Assembly: GCF_040807025.1 (NCBI RefSeq)
Contig: NC_090943.1
Location: 20,551,213 to 20,615,212 of the forward strand
Reading direction: 5' to 3'
Origin: Struthio camelus
Taxonomy: Eukaryota; Chordata; Aves; Struthioniformes; Struthionidae
Length of the DNA: 64,000 nt
In this document: piece after piece, positions 62,501 to 64,000 of the stretch
Position numbering within the stretch: position 1 is the stretch's first letter
How the letters are laid out: the number at the start of each line of letters is the position of its first letter
Program-made: the position numbers and the translations under genes
The notes under the pieces: model-generated
Told to the model about the DNA's origin: nothing
The model's input: only the letters and a program-made list of their open reading frames with translations
Database searches by the model: none

Positions 62501-64000
62501 ACGTAGCAGCACGGGCTTCTCCGTTTTGACCCTGCCTGAGGAGCATGAATTCAGCCCTTCGCCTCCAGTTCCCAAATATCCTAACTCACAGAATTAAACC
62601 CAGCTGTCCTGCTTACGGGTGAAAACGGTCAGTCCTACACAGCAAGGTACAGGTACTTTGCTGCATTTAAACCTCACCTTCTGGGTGCTCATAACGCCCC
62701 TGCTGAAGCAGGAAATAAGAACCTCAGTCTGGATACACTTAGTGTCCCTTGTTTAATTTAGTACAATCTCAGTAATACTTGTTTTCAGAGTTTATGAAAT
62801 TATTATAAAGCTAAAACAAGGTTTACAGCACTTTCTATCTGTAGAACTCAAAAACAATTCTTAATATTGCAGTGTTTCGACAATAGACCTATTTGCATTA
62901 ACTGCTTGGTATTGAGATTTTTTTTTTTTTAAATCACAGTTTCTCAAGGTTCAAAAAAGTCAAAACCTACAAGAACAGTTTTGAGAATGAATCTTTCAGT
63001 GTAGTTTGGCTAGTACATACCTTGCTGAATGTTAAGGGCAAGTATATATTTGGAAGTACAATTATGTAGATGCTATTTTCATCACTGCAAACATATCTCA
63101 GGACTAGTATTAAAACTCCTGGTGTGAAGTTCCCCTTAAGAAGCTGCAGAACTATCTGTATAGTCACCCTCTGTATATTCACAAATACATACACACAAAT
63201 ACACTGAGCATCTCTGTGTATACGAGCGAACACATGAGATACCCCAAGAGGAGAGACAAAGTAGCACAGACAGGAAAGCAGGTGTCCTCTCTTATTTTCA
63301 GTCTCCCTTACACAAACCCTTGTAACATTTTTTTTATCTGAAATCTATCTCTTGGATTAGAAATAGCAAATATAGTTTAACTTATTTCCTATCCTAGTTG
63401 CAGCAATGGAAGGTTGAAATGAGATTTCAGGTACTTGTATCGTTTCCTTAGAAATAAATAAATACAAACCAGGTTTCAGTGACCCAGTATTGTAATAGCC
63501 CCTCACTCATATCCTTGCGTCAACATAACTACCGAGCTGACAGCAGCACATAATTTTTTGTGGATGGGTGATTTCCCTCTATCCTCCGCTTTCTCCCCAT
63601 CAAGGAACATCACAACACATCCTTCCTTCTGGCCTTGCAGGGTCAGCGGCAACTTATTTTTAACAAGTTGCTCACATGGAAGGGATATTTAGGGGTTTTA
63701 TGAAGCTCTGTATCAGTAGTTAAGGTAGTCTGTAGTTACCTTTGGCCTTTGTGAGCTCAGCACTTTCCAGCTATTCATCTTCACTTCCCTAAAGAGCTCT
63801 ATAAAAGTTAACAGCACAAACAATACGCTAGAGATTAGCCCAACTCATACAAATACACAACAACCAACGAGCAGCGTAACCGTTTTTCTCTCCTGCGGCC
63901 CGAGTCTGTGGCAGCAGAAGCCTTCACAGACCTTTGTGCAAACCTGGTCCTTAAAGAAACAGGAGAGAGCATTGTCATCATTGTCAGTGCACAAAAGTTA

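Larger units (their letters stand above)
55083..64000 (-). other. KIAA1217: KIAA1217 intron, 5' end outside the window
   Basis: It holds C-rich tracts (57438-57460 and 61845-61861), a CR1 3' copy on - (58698-59764) and a GC/CpG-rich patch (62270-62500). I looked for the exon that should end two bases into the codon completed at 55082 and found none, so it probably lies beyond 64000. Confidence 0.7.

Noticed and set aside
62197..62597. Arg/Pro-rich open frames on both strands
   Set aside because: Composition-driven frames in a CpG-rich patch. No protein match known to me.
1..64000. CRISPR arrays, tRNA or rRNA genes, and endogenous retroviral LTR pairs
   Set aside because: I saw no regular spaced repeats, no convincing cloverleaf and no paired LTRs. 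A dedicated scan could still find a diverged tRNA or solo LTR.

Overview
The window looks like avian nuclear DNA. It has compact multi-exon genes with GT-AG introns and AATAAA poly(A) signals. Its interspersed repeats are almost entirely CR1 LINEs, and the younger ones end in the 8-bp ATTCTGTG tail repeat typical of bird CR1. I cannot name the species. No bacterial, phage or CRISPR structure is present.

Two protein-coding genes converge tail to tail. On the + strand, the terminal exon of ARHGAP21 (Rho GTPase-activating protein 21) runs from 1756. It encodes the last 577 residues and is followed by a 3'UTR ending near 4355. The catalytic, PH and PDZ parts lie upstream, outside the window. On the - strand, the 3' portion of KIAA1217 (sickle tail, SKT) fills the rest. 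I could chain fourteen coding exons from 55082 down to the stop at 10979-10981. They form one unbroken frame of about 1,390 codons, with phases matching at every junction. Its 3'UTR runs down to about 9.85 kb. About 5.5 kb of intergenic DNA separates the two poly(A) regions.

Layout: 1-1755 ARHGAP21 intron; 1756-4355 ARHGAP21 last exon; 4356-9845 intergenic with one CR1 relic and GC-rich patches; 9845-10978 KIAA1217 3'UTR; 10979-55082 KIAA1217 exons and introns; 55083-64000 KIAA1217 intron whose upstream exon lies outside. The introns carry CR1 copies of several ages, five MIR-like relics, simple repeats and G-rich tracts.

The most striking structure is a pair of CR1 3' segments (45003-46069 on + and 58698-59764 on -). 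They are equal in length, inverted, and differ at one base that I could find. They share the same broken catalytic box and the same stop codon, and they flank three KIAA1217 exons. That arrangement would favour dsRNA formation, exon circularisation or inversion. Two alternative-splicing signals are also visible in KIAA1217: a tandem acceptor 9 nt apart and a tandem donor 5 nt apart.

I found no evidence for a wholly new biological system. The findings are structural and regulatory hypotheses on known genes.
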